Under the pieces are notes generated by a model. It was not told the DNA's origin. It saw only the letters and a program-made list of their open reading frames with translations, and did no database searches. Below are positions 1 to 13,261 of a stretch of DNA of 64,000 nt, piece by piece; within the stretch, counting starts at the first letter, position 1; the number at the start of each line of letters is the position of its first letter. This DNA comes from Rhizophlyctis rosea (Eukaryota > Chytridiomycota > Chytridiomycetes > Rhizophlyctidales > Rhizophlyctidaceae). A program made the translations under genes and the position numbers. The stretch lies in the NCBI GenBank assembly GCA_027596075.1, contig JADGJC010000012.1:124001-188000 (forward strand), given 5' to 3'.

Positions 1-2726
1 AACCTACAATCAATGTAACGTCCATGCCGATCGAGGAAGCGTGTGTGGGGACCATTGGCGCGGCATTTGATGTGTCTTTCACGGGAGAACCTCCATTCTG
101 GGCTCAGATAGTGACGGAAAATGTGGAAAGGGGTACCCGGGCGGTGGAAAGGCGAGAGATTGCACGGGGACGGGATACGATTCGGTTTGAACCCAAGACT
201 CCTGGAACTTACAGATACATTTTTGAGAAGGTGCGCCATGTTGGAGTGACAGCAGTTCACGCGTATCAACACACACTAACATTGCAAACAGATCGGAGAC
301 GCCAACTACCGTGCCGGCGTGCTCGTGAAACAAGCCGAAGGCCACCCACCCAAGCACTTTACGCAAAAGATCCACCCGCATTCGAACGCCTATTTCACGG
401 GTCCTTTGCACATCACTCGCTGCTTGAACTCCACCGTGGAACTTCCTGTGACTTTGGAAGGCAGCGGGCCGTGGGAGCTTAATTACGAGATTATGGGTGG
501 AGGAGAAAAACGTCGGATTTCGGTGGAGGTTCGTGATCAGCCGAATTACACTATTAAGCTACCGGTGTTTGAGAAGGCTGGGCGGTATGCGGTGGATTTG
601 ACGGGTGAGTGGCGGAATTTGCTCAAAATGTTGAGGTTTGGTTAAATGTCAATCATGCACCCCTAGACATCAAGGACCGGAATCGGTGCACACGTGTCGT
701 ACAGGGGCAGCCGGTGCAAATTGAAATCCTTGCGCAGCGGCCGGCCGCGCATTTCAATTGCCCTAGACCGGTGGCTTTCTTGGAAGGCGGCAAGGCCAAA
801 CTCCCTGTTTATGTTTCTGGAAGGTATGGGGTTTTTAAAGAGCAGCAATCTGTTTGATGGGCGCAGCTCATGCTTTGGTGATTAGCGGGGACTTTGAACT
901 GTCTTACAAGCGAAAGGATTCGGATGAAGTTTATGTTGCGTCAGGTCACAGGCGGTTGGATTCCATTGAGGTGCGGTTAAAATGTCGTAGCTGTCCTTGA
1001 TTGATGGCTCGTTAGCTGACAGAATCTCGACAGGTGTCATCCGCGGGAGTTTATGAACTCACTCAAATCCGTGATACATACTGTGTGGGATCAATCGCCA
1101 CACCGAAAGAATGTGAAGGTATATATTGCTTTTGGACAGTCGCACTTGTGCAAGCTTGACCATGTCCACTATTCCCACAGCTGTGGTGATTCCAAAGCCG
1201 GAGCTGGAGATACCCCCGACTGAATACGTCAACAAAACGGCACAGGCTCTTATACGTCAACCGGTTTGCGTCAACGTCCCGCAGATCATGGAAGTGCACC
1301 TCTCTGGCCGCCCGCCATTCAAGCTAAAATACTCGCACGGATACCAAAAGCATGAGCATGGCCGAAAGTCCGTTGACGACAACAAAGTCTTGAGCGACTA
1401 CCAAGATCAATCAAGCCAGAAGTTTGCCAAGATCAAATTGATCACTGACCGACCAGGCTTGCATACTTATACTTTCAAGTCTCTTTCCGACGACAATTAC
1501 CGAGAAGTACTCTTTCCCACGGGACGAATTCCGCCGGTGCAACAGCGCGTGTACGCCCACCCGGACGCGGTATTCCTGGATGAAGCGGAACGCACCATCC
1601 AATGTATTCACAACGCATCCGACACGTCCATCCGTATCAAGCTAACCGGGCAGGCTCCTTTCAACCTGCAATTGTACACTAAACACGACAGCCACCCAGC
1701 GGAACTGACTAACCTGGTGATCCAAGCATCGGAGCTGTCCAAGGACGGCGTCTACACCTACCGCCCCACCGCAGCAACCGAAACCGGCCGCCATCAATAC
1801 TACCTCCAACACGTCCGCGACACAACTGGCTGCGACGCCATCCTAGACGGCTACCTAAACCCCAAACCTACCACCAAAATCGCCATCCAAGTCGCGGACG
1901 TGGCTCGCATCCTCCCACTCGGTCCAGACGCCGTATGCGTTGGCGACATGTTGACGTACTCCCTGCAGGGGACACCGCCATTCAAAGTGCAGTACCGGTG
2001 GAACGGGGAAGAAGGGGAAGTGGAAGTTGCGGATCCGATGTTGAGTCTTTTTGCGGGGGAGGCGGGGGAGGCGGAGATTGTGAATGTGTGTAATGGGTTG
2101 GGATGTTGTCATAAGCCTGAACGGGAGGTTAGGAGTTTGGTGAGGGAGTTGCCGAAGGCTTTTGTGGATGAGGGGACGGACTATATTGATGAGATTCGTG
2201 AAGGTGGGTTTGGTGGTATTCGTTGAGTTTCCCGTGTTTCAAAGTCTGGAAAGAGGGGGAGGGTTTCTGTGGCGTCCTCGGGCGTGGTTCAGAACGTATT
2301 CCTCATCATCAACTCCCACACAGGCGACAACTCCGAATGGTCCGTCAGATTCGAAGGCACGCCGCCGTTCAGTTTCACTTGGAGCAGAACGTCATTGGAA
2401 GCGGATGGGAAACAACGGAAGAAGAGCCGACAACATCTTGATCCGGAGGAGGCGCAGACCGTGACAGATATTGAAAACTTTACGGTGTGTTTTGAAGACT
2501 TTGATTTCCCTTTCGCCATTTTTCGAGTGACGGATTGGGTTGAAACCTGAATTATCTGACATCCTGCTGATGCTTCTTTCTTTCCAATCATTTGCAGTAC
2601 CGTTTGACGACGAGCCAGGAAGGCCTGTTCAGGGTGATATCGGTGCATGACAAGTACTGCGGGTACCCGAGGGCGATACAGAATGTTGCGGCCGCTAATG
2701 CGGTGTTGAAGAAGGCGAAGAAATAA
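1..2726 (+). CDS. POM152: Nucleoporin Pom152, C-terminal part (5' end outside window)
   Basis: This is the lumenal part of the pore-membrane ring protein Pom152, which anchors the nuclear pore complex in the nuclear envelope. At least seven Ig-like repeats are readable across exons, each with a PPF-type core: GEPPFW, GSGPWELNY, SGDFELSY, SGRPPFKL, TGQAPFNL, QGTPPFKV and EGTPPFSF. The last repeat ends with the family signature around HDKYCGYPRA, followed by a short basic tail (VLKKAKK) and a TAA stop at 2724. Short introns interrupt the frame, for example about 231-291, 605-666, 2204-2320 and 2486-2597. The N-terminal membrane segments would lie upstream of the window. The repeat series is diagnostic of the family; exact exon borders are my reading. 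The gene converges on TRS85. Confidence 0.9.
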
Positions 2727-3073
2727 GTTGTGGTGGTTTGTGGGAAGAAGGGAATTGCATAGGGGTAGGGACGAAGAGGGCATTGTATCTAGCGATGATG
2801 GAGGAGAAGAAGAGGGGGTGATGATGGGCCGCTTTTTTTTGTGCTTGTCGTGTTAGCATGTAAATATATCTGCAAAAGTATGGATCGTATGTCACGGTAT
2901 GTTGGGGAATGGTCAAGATTGATGGTTGCTCTTTGGCGACATGTTTGAGTTTCCCTCCCGTTGCAACATCCCCCATGAACACCGCGCCCCTGTAATCCCA
3001 ATCCCAAATTGGTTCCAAAGTAATACTACTGATACAGAAAAACAACAAAACGTATGTACAACTACATCCAAAA
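2727..3073. other. Convergent intergenic gap
   Basis: This gap lies between the stop of POM152 and the stop of TRS85. I see only likely 3' UTR sequence and no supported gene. Confidence 0.6.
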
Positions 3074-6000
3074 TCATCCATTTAAAACACTCAACCAATG
3101 CGGCAAGTTCGGACTCTGGACATAACTCCCCACGACCGTCCCCGTTCCGCCTTCACCGCCTATCGTGGTGCTCAACTTCCATTGGTTGAGATCATACACT
3201 CCCGGCCGTGCAAAGGTTGCCAACACCGTTTCCGTAGCTTCGCCTTCTGGAGACAAGGTTGATGATGCAAAGGTTTTGCCCAGCCATGAGAAGTCGCCCG
3301 CTGCGCCTGCGGGTCCTTTTGTAGATTTTGTGGATGTTACGGACTCCGTGGTGCTGTTTGGCAAATTACAGTATGTTTAGAACCCGGCTGGATATTACGC
3401 GGACTTGATGCTACTGTGGACATATCGTACCTCCCAGGAACTAGCATCTCCAACACGTACTGCGCGTCATTCACGCGGGAGCTGTTATGTATGCTTATCG
3501 TGATGGGCAGAACACAGGGCCTGAATTGAGGAAAAACAATGGTTCAGACCCCAATAAGATTGCGCACCAAACCGCCCTTCGGGACAAGCCCAAAAATACT
3601 CACCCATCCCCAAACCTCCACTTAACCTCCACCGGCGCCCTAGTAACAATCCTAACCGGACTGATATCCTTCCCCTTAGTTTTCAAAAGACTCCCCACAA
3701 CCGCCTTCTTCTCCCTAACCGTCTCCGCAAACAACGCCTTACTCGCCCCCTTCGACGCCGCAAGCTGCGTCAGCCGCTGTAACGGCAACGGCGACTGCAA
3801 CGCCAAGTTGATGCCGATAATGTAATGATGTCCGCGGTGTTGGACTCCATCTGGGCCCGTGACGTGCCAGAAGAGGGAGAGATCCACGTCGTCGGTGTAG
3901 TAGAGGGTGAAGAGGTTTGCTAGTTGGGAGAAGTTGAGGGTTGGGTGTTGGGTTGTTAATTGGGTGCTGCGCCAGTGGAGGCGGGAGGCGTATGTTAGCC
4001 CATGTAGGGGTTGCTGGGCGCAGTTTACAATTTCGCCTCCTTGTACCTTTCATGTGTGGTTTTGATGTTAGATCCGATGTCAACAGTCCAAGAAAAAAGC
4101 TGTCAAATAAGGATCCTTACCAACGACAAACTCGCCACATCCAACGTAAGGTCCTTGGCTCCCAACGGCGCATCCTCCGCCCCAACAATGAGTCGTTCAA
4201 TTGCCTTCGTCGTCAGCACTTCCGGTGTATGCTCCGGGTCCAACTCTTGATTAGATCGAGTGAAGCGGAAGTACACAAACGTGGTTTGACGTGCTTCCAG
4301 CTTCGAATCCGATTGATCAGATTCCCTATTGATACGATATGTTAGCGCCAAATGCCCAAAACATCATACACAGAAAAGATTCAAAATCCTTACATTCCCA
4401 ATTTCTGAATCCGCCACATAGAACTCAACGAAGATATTTGCGTCAACACAAAGTCGGTGGATGCTTGTAAATTCTCAATCTGCAATGGAACTTCCAAATC
4501 AACAAAAACGCTCACCAATGGTCGCCCTCTCAATATCCTCACCTCAATCCCAAGAATAAACTCATCCAACGACCGCGCACTTGGCCTCGTAAACGCATTG
4601 ATCCTCAACGATGCCAGCACATTCACCGTCATAGCATACCGAAGGGTCCGGCAACTGACTTTATCCGTCCGATCCTACAATTCACAATCAGCCCCACTTC
4701 CTTCAAAAACCAAACACCGCTGACCTTACCTCGGACTGATACCCAAACAAGAACCGGAACACATGTTTACCAATCCGATCGCCACGCACCCATATCGGAA
4801 CAAGTGTCGTCGCCCCAGCCGCAAGTATCCCATCCGGCGCCAACTTGATAACTATGGTGCTGGTATCTGATAGCGTATTGCTCGTTTGGTATGACTGGAT
4901 GCCGTCACCAGTAGCTACAACTACCACAACAAACGTAAGTCATCAACCACCGCATCTAAAAATCAAACTCTTCCAACAACAGACCATAAGCCTCCCCGTC
5001 CAAATCGCCCCCCTCCCCAACCCTCAAAAAACTCGGATGACTAATCTTCAACCGCAAATTCCTCAACCCCCGATTCCCCTTATTACTAATCTGCAAAACA
5101 GCCTTCGTAACCTCCCCACTCAACAAACTCTCCGGGAACGACTGGAACTGGACATCCAATACCGGCATCGGGGACGTTACCGCAAGTTGTAACGTATGAT
5201 CTGCCGCGTATTTCGGTGTTTCAGATTTCATTGAGACAGGATCGTTTAGTCGTCGTCCGCGTTTATGAAAGATGTGGTGGGTGGGTACGGTTCCAGCAAA
5301 GTTGTAGCGGACGCCGTGGATGATGAGGGTGCCTTCTTGTTTTGGGAAGACGCGGAGTTGGAGCTATTGGAGGATGTCAACGAAAGGGTCTGCCGGAAAA
5401 AAAAGATACCGGAAGTTGACTTACAGTTCGGTGCTCTCCCGCATTCAACGAAATTTCGGGAATAACCTCCGCATCGAACTGAGCATACGACACATTCGAA
5501 GACGCCCTCTCCGCTGACAGCAGGTTCGATCCAGCAGGCGCACTTCCTTCTGACGCACATTCCGAAAACACGTTATTCAGATGGACTGGAATCTGCATTG
5601 GGTTATGAACTTCGACGGTCACGAAAACGGGCTCTGGGCAGCGATGCGTTAAATTAATGTTGATTCCACAATGATGATTCTCCGCACCCACCTCCAACCG
5701 CACAATGTGTCTTGCCTCCCGGCAACAGCCCAGCTGTCTCCTTGACTCCCGTTGTGAACTTCCGACCAAGTATCGGAGACTTGTTATACCCTTCCTCATA
5801 CAGCTCCTGCTCCATCCGTTCCCACTCCTCATCCGGTAGAGTCTCGGGCGTGAGAGAGGTAGACTGCCCTTCCAGAAGCGAAACTCGCACGCTAGAATCT
5901 TTGAATGTCGGTATCGGCAGCGGAGGGAATTTCGCTATATCGTCAGGCGTAGCACGTGCGGCAAATTGCTGCGAACACATCACAACTCAGCTAAATGCGA

Positions 6001-8659
6001 TGCACCAACAATACCAACTCCTCTTGCCCGTTACCTTGTAAATGTACAAAAACTCCTTCAAATAAGCCGCTTGTTGTGCAACCGGCTGTCTGCTCATCCG
6101 CAAGAGTTTCAAAAAGAAGCTAACGGTTCCCGCCATATCTCCAAGGTAAAACGATTGGCGCCCCAACGTATAATGGGCGTGATCTTCCACCAAAGTCCAA
6201 CCCAGCCCTTCATATACATCCAAGGCAGACGTGTAACAGCGATATGCGTGCTCACGCTGTTCGATGCGGTTCAGCTCCCATTGCCATTTCATTAGAAAGA
6301 CATTGCTGCCGCCCATACCTGATTACACTTGCTGTACCTATGTCCCGCCAAAATCAGATGAAAAGCATACTTCCGGACCATTGCCGGTCGAAAGCGGAGG
6401 AAGCACAGGGCAGCCTGTTCCAAAAATATAGCACTACGAAGGTCTGAGTCCTGTAGCACCCATCCGATGATATCAGTGGGTCTCCCGCGATTCCAATCGC
6501 CACATCCAAAAAAACCGACCTCCCCCGTCATTCTGATCAACAACTGTGGAGCATCTCGGTATTGCTCTCGCTCCGCCAGCATCTCGTAGTACAGAACCGC
6601 GGTTCTCGCAGCAAAATTTGACGCCTTCGCTTCCATGTATCCTCCCACTGCAGCTTCATGATACCCATTCACACTGTTACGACCGATATCCGTTGTCAAG
6701 AGTGTGCAAAGCCCCAACATTTCCTACATGCATCATGGACTGTCAGCCTATGCCTACCTAATCGAATTGACCAAGATTCGACAAATACCTGGACGCCCGC
6801 AAGGAATTTGATATATTTATCACTGGCCTGAAAATCTTTGCGCACAATGTCATATGTCGAATACGCAAACTTGTAGTCCCTCAGCATGAACGAATAGTCC
6901 GCTAGGCGACGCATGGTGAACTCTGGCCCGTTGTAGGGGAAGCTATCGCATGCCCAATCAACATCAGAGCGATGGCCTTCTTACGGAAGACATAATCCCA
7001 CACTTACATTGCAACACCTGCTCGATCAAATGTTGGTGTGGGTGATGGCGTCGACGTTCTTTGCTTCGCACTGAACATGTTCATCACTCTGCCCAACCTG
7101 GCTGCCACTCCTTTTCTATTGCTGGCAGTCTGCAAACGAAAAGCAGTTTAGATCTCCGAAGCGCCGTTCCCCAACTCCACCACATAAAGTCACCTCCTCA
7201 TTCCACACTTGGATGTTCCGCTCCATGCTTTTGAGCACTCTCTGCGTCACGAATTCCCGTATGAAACCCTCAAAACTATTCATATCATCATTATTGAGAT
7301 AGTTTCCATACGTATTCTGCGGAATCTGCAGTTGCGGAACAACAGGCGCAGCCGACAAAGTGGGTTCAGACGCCGCACCAGGTCCCAAAATCCCCAACGG
7401 ATCCAGCCGCGGAGGCGCATTATTTTCCTTCACTGACGACAACGCCGCTTCAAATGACGATCGTTCAATGGAAGTCGACGTCCGCTCGCGTAACACCGGA
7501 AACCCATCATCATTCACAGGCGAAGTCACTGCCGACGACACAGATGTTGCCGATCCGCTGCGTAGTCCGGATTTCAACTTTTCGAGCAGTTTTTGCACTT
7601 CTTCCTGGAATGGAAACCAGATGTCGGGTACGACGGGCGGAGGTGGTGTGACGGGGGAGAAGGGGTCGAGGGCTTCGGCAACTGGTGGATGTGGTATGGA
7701 ATTGATTTTCAACATGTGGCATGCTGTCATTCCGACTGTTTGCTTTAGTTGTTGGAAGACGGCGTCCGCACTGATTTTGATGAGAGAGTTACTTGAATGT
7801 TCGTAGTCATTGACTCAGAACGAATGGACGCGTACTCTACACCAGGTGCGCTCGCAGCATCATGCAGCAACAGATAATGCTTCAGAATGGCCGGATCTAG
7901 AAACCCTCTCTCATACGCGGTAGGTAGATTTCCATCTCGGAAGAACTGAGCTGCTGTCCCAATGGGATCCGAATTTGATGTTGATACAACTATTAAGCCT
8001 GTTTCAAGTTTCATGAGCATCGCTGGGCCTTGCAACCGTGCTAAAATTCAGGAGGGCAAAGACTCACATGCTACAGGATGATTCAGGGTATCATGTTCGG
8101 AAAAACCGGCATATTTACAAGTGAAGTTGCGGTAGGCAGCGTACCACGGTGTCAATGTATCCAGACTTTCTGCGACGTGTCATTCAACGCATTCTCCCAA
8201 TTCATTGTCATTCAAAAATAAGGCAAACCTTTGCCGTAAACATCCTCCACGTTCGACTTGCTCCGGACCTCTGGAAACTTGTGTTTCGCGTCCTCGCTCT
8301 CTCGCAAGTGGTCCCCTACCACCTTATTGACCAAGTTGGCATCAAAGCGATCCAACTGGTTCATATTTATGAAGCGGATAGAGAAAGCGTCGAGTGTGCT
8401 GGCATGACCCTGCGAGTCCGTCACGCTCACTAACAAACGGCATGTGTGTCAGTTAGCCGGCCCTTGAACCGAGCAAGCTTCAAAACTTCAGCCACCGCCC
8501 ACCTTTAGCGTTCATATTCTCGCCAAAAGGCTGCAAAAAGTCTGCGAACGAGGGCAGGTTGTTGAGCCTTGCCAAGTCGTCGGCATCTTGAGAAGCGCAC
8601 ACGCCCACTAAGGGCGTGAACACCTTCGTAACAAAGGCTCTTCCTTTCTCGTCCGGCAT
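3074..8659 (-). CDS. TRS85: TRAPPIII subunit Trs85 / TRAPPC8
   Basis: This is the TRAPPIII-specific subunit that directs the Ypt1/Rab1 exchange factor to autophagic and Golgi membranes. The minus strand reads through many short exons in TRAPPC8 order. The N-terminus has VCASQDADDLARLN and FADFLQPFGENMNAK; next come YLLLHDAA, the TPR-like segment LRSAIFLEQAALCFL..RPAMVRKYAFHLILAGHRYSK, and WTLVEDHAHYTLGRQSFYLGD. A late segment resembles DVQFQSFPESLLSGEV, and the C-terminus has FSWLGKTF..FARPGVYDLNQW. The start is the first good ATG at 8659, just before the conserved N-terminal block. The open frame runs further upstream, but with alanine-rich sequence unlike the family. The size and block order match full-length TRAPPC8. 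Splice sites were not all resolved. Confidence 0.9.
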
Positions 8660-8903
8660 GACTATCGAGCGTAGAACGGGTTCTTGAGAAGATTTCCTTT
8701 TTCCGAGCTGATCGGAGTCTCCTCTGACTAGCAGAAGAACGCGCGATGGCGATGTGATGGAGGTGGGGTTTGTAGGGAGGTGGGTACAGCTCAGATACAG
8801 CTGGCTCTGGAGTCTGGGCCAGGTTCCCAGACCGTACCGCGCCGCCGCCGCCGCGCCGTCAGCCACCAAAACGCCATGGCGCAAGCGACCACCATTCAAA
8901 ATC

Positions 8904-8910
8904 TATAAAA
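8904..8910 (+). promoter_or_regulatory. Forward TATA box with no recognised gene
   Basis: A TATAAAA box points away from TRS85, and 53 bases later an ATG opens a 28-codon ORF (residues MRSVFRVVVAVASL at its start). It may be the first exon of an unannotated transcript or chance. I found no convincing continuation. Confidence 0.3.
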
Positions 8911-9226
8911 GACCCCTTCCACTCAACATTCTCTTCCTTTTCTTTTCAACTTCATCAGTCTGTATGCGTTCCGTGTTCCGGGTCGTAGTGGCGGTTGCTT
9001 CCCTACCCACCAAAGACGTTGACGTGCCTTCGGGGGCTCTCTTTGTTTAATATCCAAGGACCCAAACTTGGCTGAGCATGGCGACTCAGTCCGGAATGGA
9101 TAGGAGTTTTATGAAGATCTGCTGGTCAACGTGTATCAGGTGGATGCTGGCGGTAACGAGATCATGAAACCAGAAGTGACGGGCCTTTGCTCGGCGGGCG
9201 CATGCTGCTGATATGGGTGTTCTAAT

Positions 9227-9417
9227 GCCACCATGTGTTGCGAATTGCTACATGTGCCTGTCCCAAGTCAGGAAATAAGGCGCAGAGGGGAGCACTTCTC
9301 AAAATCTTTCGTCAGGGAACAAAGCTGTTGCCACCACGTTCTGCAATGTGCCGTATGTGCCTGTCCCAAGTCAGGAACAAAGTAGAGGGGAGTGCTTATC
9401 ATATTTTCACCGGCCAG
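9227..9417. repeat. Direct duplication, about 103-base unit, two copies
   Basis: Copy 1 (9227-9317) and copy 2 (9330-9417) share the block TGTGCCTGTCCCAAGTCAGG and flanking GCCACCA and AGAGGGGAG segments with scattered differences. This is a diverged tandem duplication in non-coding DNA, with no function seen. Confidence 0.7.
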
Positions 9418-9780
9418 GAGTAACCACAGATGTATTGACATATAGTTCTAGAAGCTTACACCTGGCCGTGAAAACACGCCATACAGTTTTCCGTCAAGAA
9501 ACAGATCTTTTTTCATTGCTCCGCGCTCGACGCACGTCCAAGCAAACATTCGAACCGGAAGACACACTATTTTGATCCTGCCATCACACTTCAGCCCACC
9601 ACCAAACGTGCAGAAAATGTACCAGAACCCGATTGCAGTGTCGCATTGTTCGAAATAGGTATGGTGGCGAGCAGGCACCAGCGATATCGACAATTGTCAT
9701 TTATACAAGCATACTATATACAAATCATATTTACATCAATCAAAGTCCGAAACGTCCAATAATTCAAAGCAAAAACCCCA

Positions 9781-12464
9781 TCACCTCCCAGCCTTCTGCA
9801 GGACCAGCTCTGCTATCCTTTGCGCCATACTCTCCTTCTCCTCGCCCCATCTCTTCCTCTCCTCCTCCATCTGCCGCCCCACCATCGAAAGCGTGGTTTC
9901 CATCTTGTCCAATCTTTCTACCAACTCCATCTCCATCCCCTGCGACACCCACTGCTGCCCACCCCTATTCACCCTCTTCTGCGGATCAACCGCCTTCGAA
10001 ACTGCCTGATCTACATTATCCCCTGTCCTCCCACCAGCTCCCTCCGTCCCTCCACTCACATCCCCAACCTCCATGTCAATCCGCCACGTTTCAAACGCGA
10101 GTCCGTGTCCTGATAGGTTCTTCAGTCGTCCGGCAACCAGTGGGGGAAAGAGAAACTCATAGAGCGCAACGGCGAGCATTTCTGGGATAAAGCAGATGGA
10201 GCAAATATGGAATAGGACGTTGTGACGGTATCGGCGTGGAATGAGGAATGTGAAGGGGTAGAGGAACATCTCGATTAGATTTGCGGGTGGAAGGAATGGG
10301 ACTTCGCGGGAGCGTTGTACGTGTTCCAAGATTTTCTCAGAGAAGAGCAACTGGAACTCAGCCTTCCAATGTCAATGTAAGTATAAAGTTTGCGATTGAT
10401 TCGACCACCAACCAATTTTTACCGACCTCACTGCGCGAACGGACTTGGTCGTATGAGTGATTGAATACAGCTATGAGCAGATTCACGAATATCATGAAGG
10501 TGATGAACATGAACATGTGCAATAGAATAGTCCCATACACTGGATGTATCATTTCCGCAAATGAATAGTCTGGACAGAGTCATTAGAATCAGCTACACCC
10601 CCTAAAAACAACAACTCGTACCCCACCTGGAACCTGAAAAAGCGCCTGCGCCAACATGTTCAAGACAAATGGAACCCCAATGTCCTGCCCTTCCGTCTGA
10701 ATACCCATCGCATCAAATGTCCTACTCAATGCCATGAACCCCTGTCCAAAGCCCACAACCAGCACCGCGATCAAAAGGAAGAAATGCAAGGCATCCTTCA
10801 TCATCCTTCGAACCGTCACCAACAAGTACCCAAACTCCCGGAAGGTGTCTGCACGTGCAAGGTGTCAGCGAAATCTCTCTTTTATGAATTGGTAACAGAT
10901 TTTGATGAGATATACCTAGCATTTCCAAAGTCCGAGACCATATCAGCGCAGCGACGCAGGATAAGAGATTATATGCTGCATTCAATGGATAAGTATCAAT
11001 CATTGCGTGGTACGCAATAGTCCAAACTCACGTACATTTATCTGCATATGCCTGACGCCTATCCGGTATTCTGCTCCACACTCCAGCCATCCGATATCCA
11101 AATGCCACAGCAAAAAGAATATAAGACAACCAGTCAATCCTGCCAGCGATCATTAGCCAAAATCAATTGTAAAACGCAGACGGAGATCAAAGCATACCAG
11201 TTCCACATTCCCAGCGACGCGAATTTCCGATGTGCTAGCATGACCTAAGAATCTCCACATAAATGACAGGCTAGAATGGTTCCATTATTGTGAGCGTACC
11301 GTTTTCAAATCTTCCGCCATGAAAGACAGTGCAAGAATGTACATCAATATTTCCCACGGACTCGGCTCATCCGTTCTCCGCCCGTTCACAACAACGCTGT
11401 ACACGACTAGAAACGCGAAGTATATCGTGACCGCGGTGTAATATCTAGTGTTTAATGAGTCAGATCCTGCACTAAGTTACCTGGCACCAGCAGTCAAAAG
11501 AGCACCCACTTACTGGTATCTTGGAACTTTCAGATTATCCAATGTAATTTTGAGCCTTCGCCGCCCTCGCGGTCCCTCCTCTCGTTCAAATTGCCGTTCT
11601 ATCTGCCGCGCTCGGCGCATCCCATACCGCCTCTGGAGGCTTTCCAAGACCTCGGAGGAAAACACCAAGTCGCCACGCCAAATGGCTTTCAATGTTTCAT
11701 GAACTCGCGCGTCAGAGACAAAGTATGTGGCTTTTGCGTCCACCGCCAGGGTCAGTGCTGGTAAAAGTTGATCAGGATGCGTTAGGCAGGTTAAATTTGA
11801 TGTGAGCACATGATCTTGTGAGACCAACCATTCTGCATGGGTTTCCTCAACGAACGCGAATCATCAAACTCCGCAGTAAGAGCCTAGCCACAACATTCTA
11901 AAGTGTTGAGTCTTCCTTGCCGCATCACATGGAAACAATTGAACGCCGGTATAGCTTTCCGGCTTACCTGCACCGTTCTTACCTCTGACAGTCGATCTCG
12001 CTCATCATGCTCAGCTATTAGTAAAATCGCCAGGATCTCTGCATAGTTTGCGCGTGCTTCTAGCTATAGCTTCAATGAGCAACTTGCCTGCCGGTGAAAG
12101 TTACAACGAAAGCACCTACCAAAACGCGGTTGACGCGATCCTCCTGCGCGGCCTCACGGAACTGCTTGCAAGCCATCATACATATAAAGACGGAAGCTTT
12201 ATCCGAGCGCTCCTTGATGTAGTCCAGCATAGTTTTTGTTTTTGCTGTGGACCGAAGGATATGGGAAATCTGTACCATATCAGTATAAACATTTGGTTAA
12301 TCATCATACTTCACGAACCCCACCTTGACTGGGACGGGAACATTGTCGGTGATGAGTTGCTTTATTAGATTGCACAAATCCGGGACTGTATAATGCAGCT
12401 CTATCGACAATTCGTTCACGGCTGTCGCGGTGAGCCAAGGGTCGAAGTCTTGGCCTGTGGACAT
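9781..12464 (-). CDS. YVC1: Vacuolar TRP-type cation channel, Yvc1 family
   Basis: This is a fungal TRP channel that releases Ca2+ from the vacuole. It starts at ATG 12464 (MSTGQDFDPW) and has many short exons. A cytosolic N-terminal part contains LPALTLAVDAKATYFVSDARVHE followed by TLKAIWRGDL, the plalA..F..HP..Q..L..IWrG block typical of Yvc1. The transmembrane core ends with S5 (MKDALHFFLLIAVLVVGFGQGF), a pore-loop region (VPFVLNMLAQALFQVPG) and S6 (LHMFMFITFMIFVNLLIAVFNHSYDQV). The C-terminus is a coiled coil (MELVERLDKMETTLSMVGRQ..) ending at 9781. It is transcribed divergently from the PAP2 gene. The family call is strong; exon borders in the middle are approximate. Confidence 0.85.
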
Positions 12465-13261
12465 GATGAGAGTCTATGGTTGACACCCACGGAAAACAAT
12501 AGAGGACGATATCTGAAAGTTTCCGAACATGAAATGGACGGGAAGGTTCAATGAAGAGGGGATGGATGCATCCGGAGGGTCGGATAGGACAGGAAGCCGA
12601 AGAAGGCACTCTTACCTTCAAAAAAGTTCGACAGTCGCCAATATTGAGTCAGCAAGCCTCAATTATTGAGGTCAACGGAAAAGAGAAGTCGTCCATCAAG
12701 GATTGACCTTGGGGCACTGCAAATGCAAGGGGGAATGACGCGGGTATGAATGTGGCTTGGGTAAACAATTGCACCGCCGCATTCACACCCCAGAGTGATG
12801 ATGTCATACTGATCGCCATGTGTTTCCAACTGCCCTAAATTGTTGACACATGTTGTTTCAATGTGTCCGGAGAGGCAAAGTCCCCGAATGCAGCCAGCAG
12901 GTGAACTTTCTATAAGAACTTTCCAAACATCTGCACTCCCCTCCCCTCGAATCCCAACGCTGCTCAGTTTGCCATCAGCTCAGGTGTATTGCACCTCATT
13001 GTCTTTTCTCTCTGCCGGAAAGGTAAGCACTCTGTGTCATTCGAGTCGTTAGGCATGCACGCGTTTACATGTCATGACGATCGGGGTCAAACATAAAAAC
13101 TTAAATAGCGTGAACTCAAATCCAATAACTTTCAATGTTTACCGGGTGCTAATCATTACATTTTTCTACCATGCAGATTCCTTTTTGAAGCCCTGCATTT
13201 GCTTTGCTGAATCGCCCGAAATCCATCTTTTCCCAACATTCACAAAGCCCCGTCAACAACC
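12465..13261. other. Divergent promoter region YVC1 / PAP2
   Basis: About 800 bases separate the two divergent ATGs. I see no TATA box close to either start and no supported ORF, so this is presumably shared promoter sequence. Confidence 0.5.

Larger units (their letters stand above)
8660..9780. other. Intergenic region between TRS85 start and YVC1 stop
   Basis: It holds the TRS85 upstream region, a forward TATA box with a 28-codon ORF (8963-9049), and a direct duplication at 9227-9417. No other gene is supported. Confidence 0.5.

Noticed and set aside
8660..8899. Longer TRS85 N-terminus
   Set aside because: Extra residues are Ala/Arg-rich and precede the conserved start block; ATG 8659 fits the family better.
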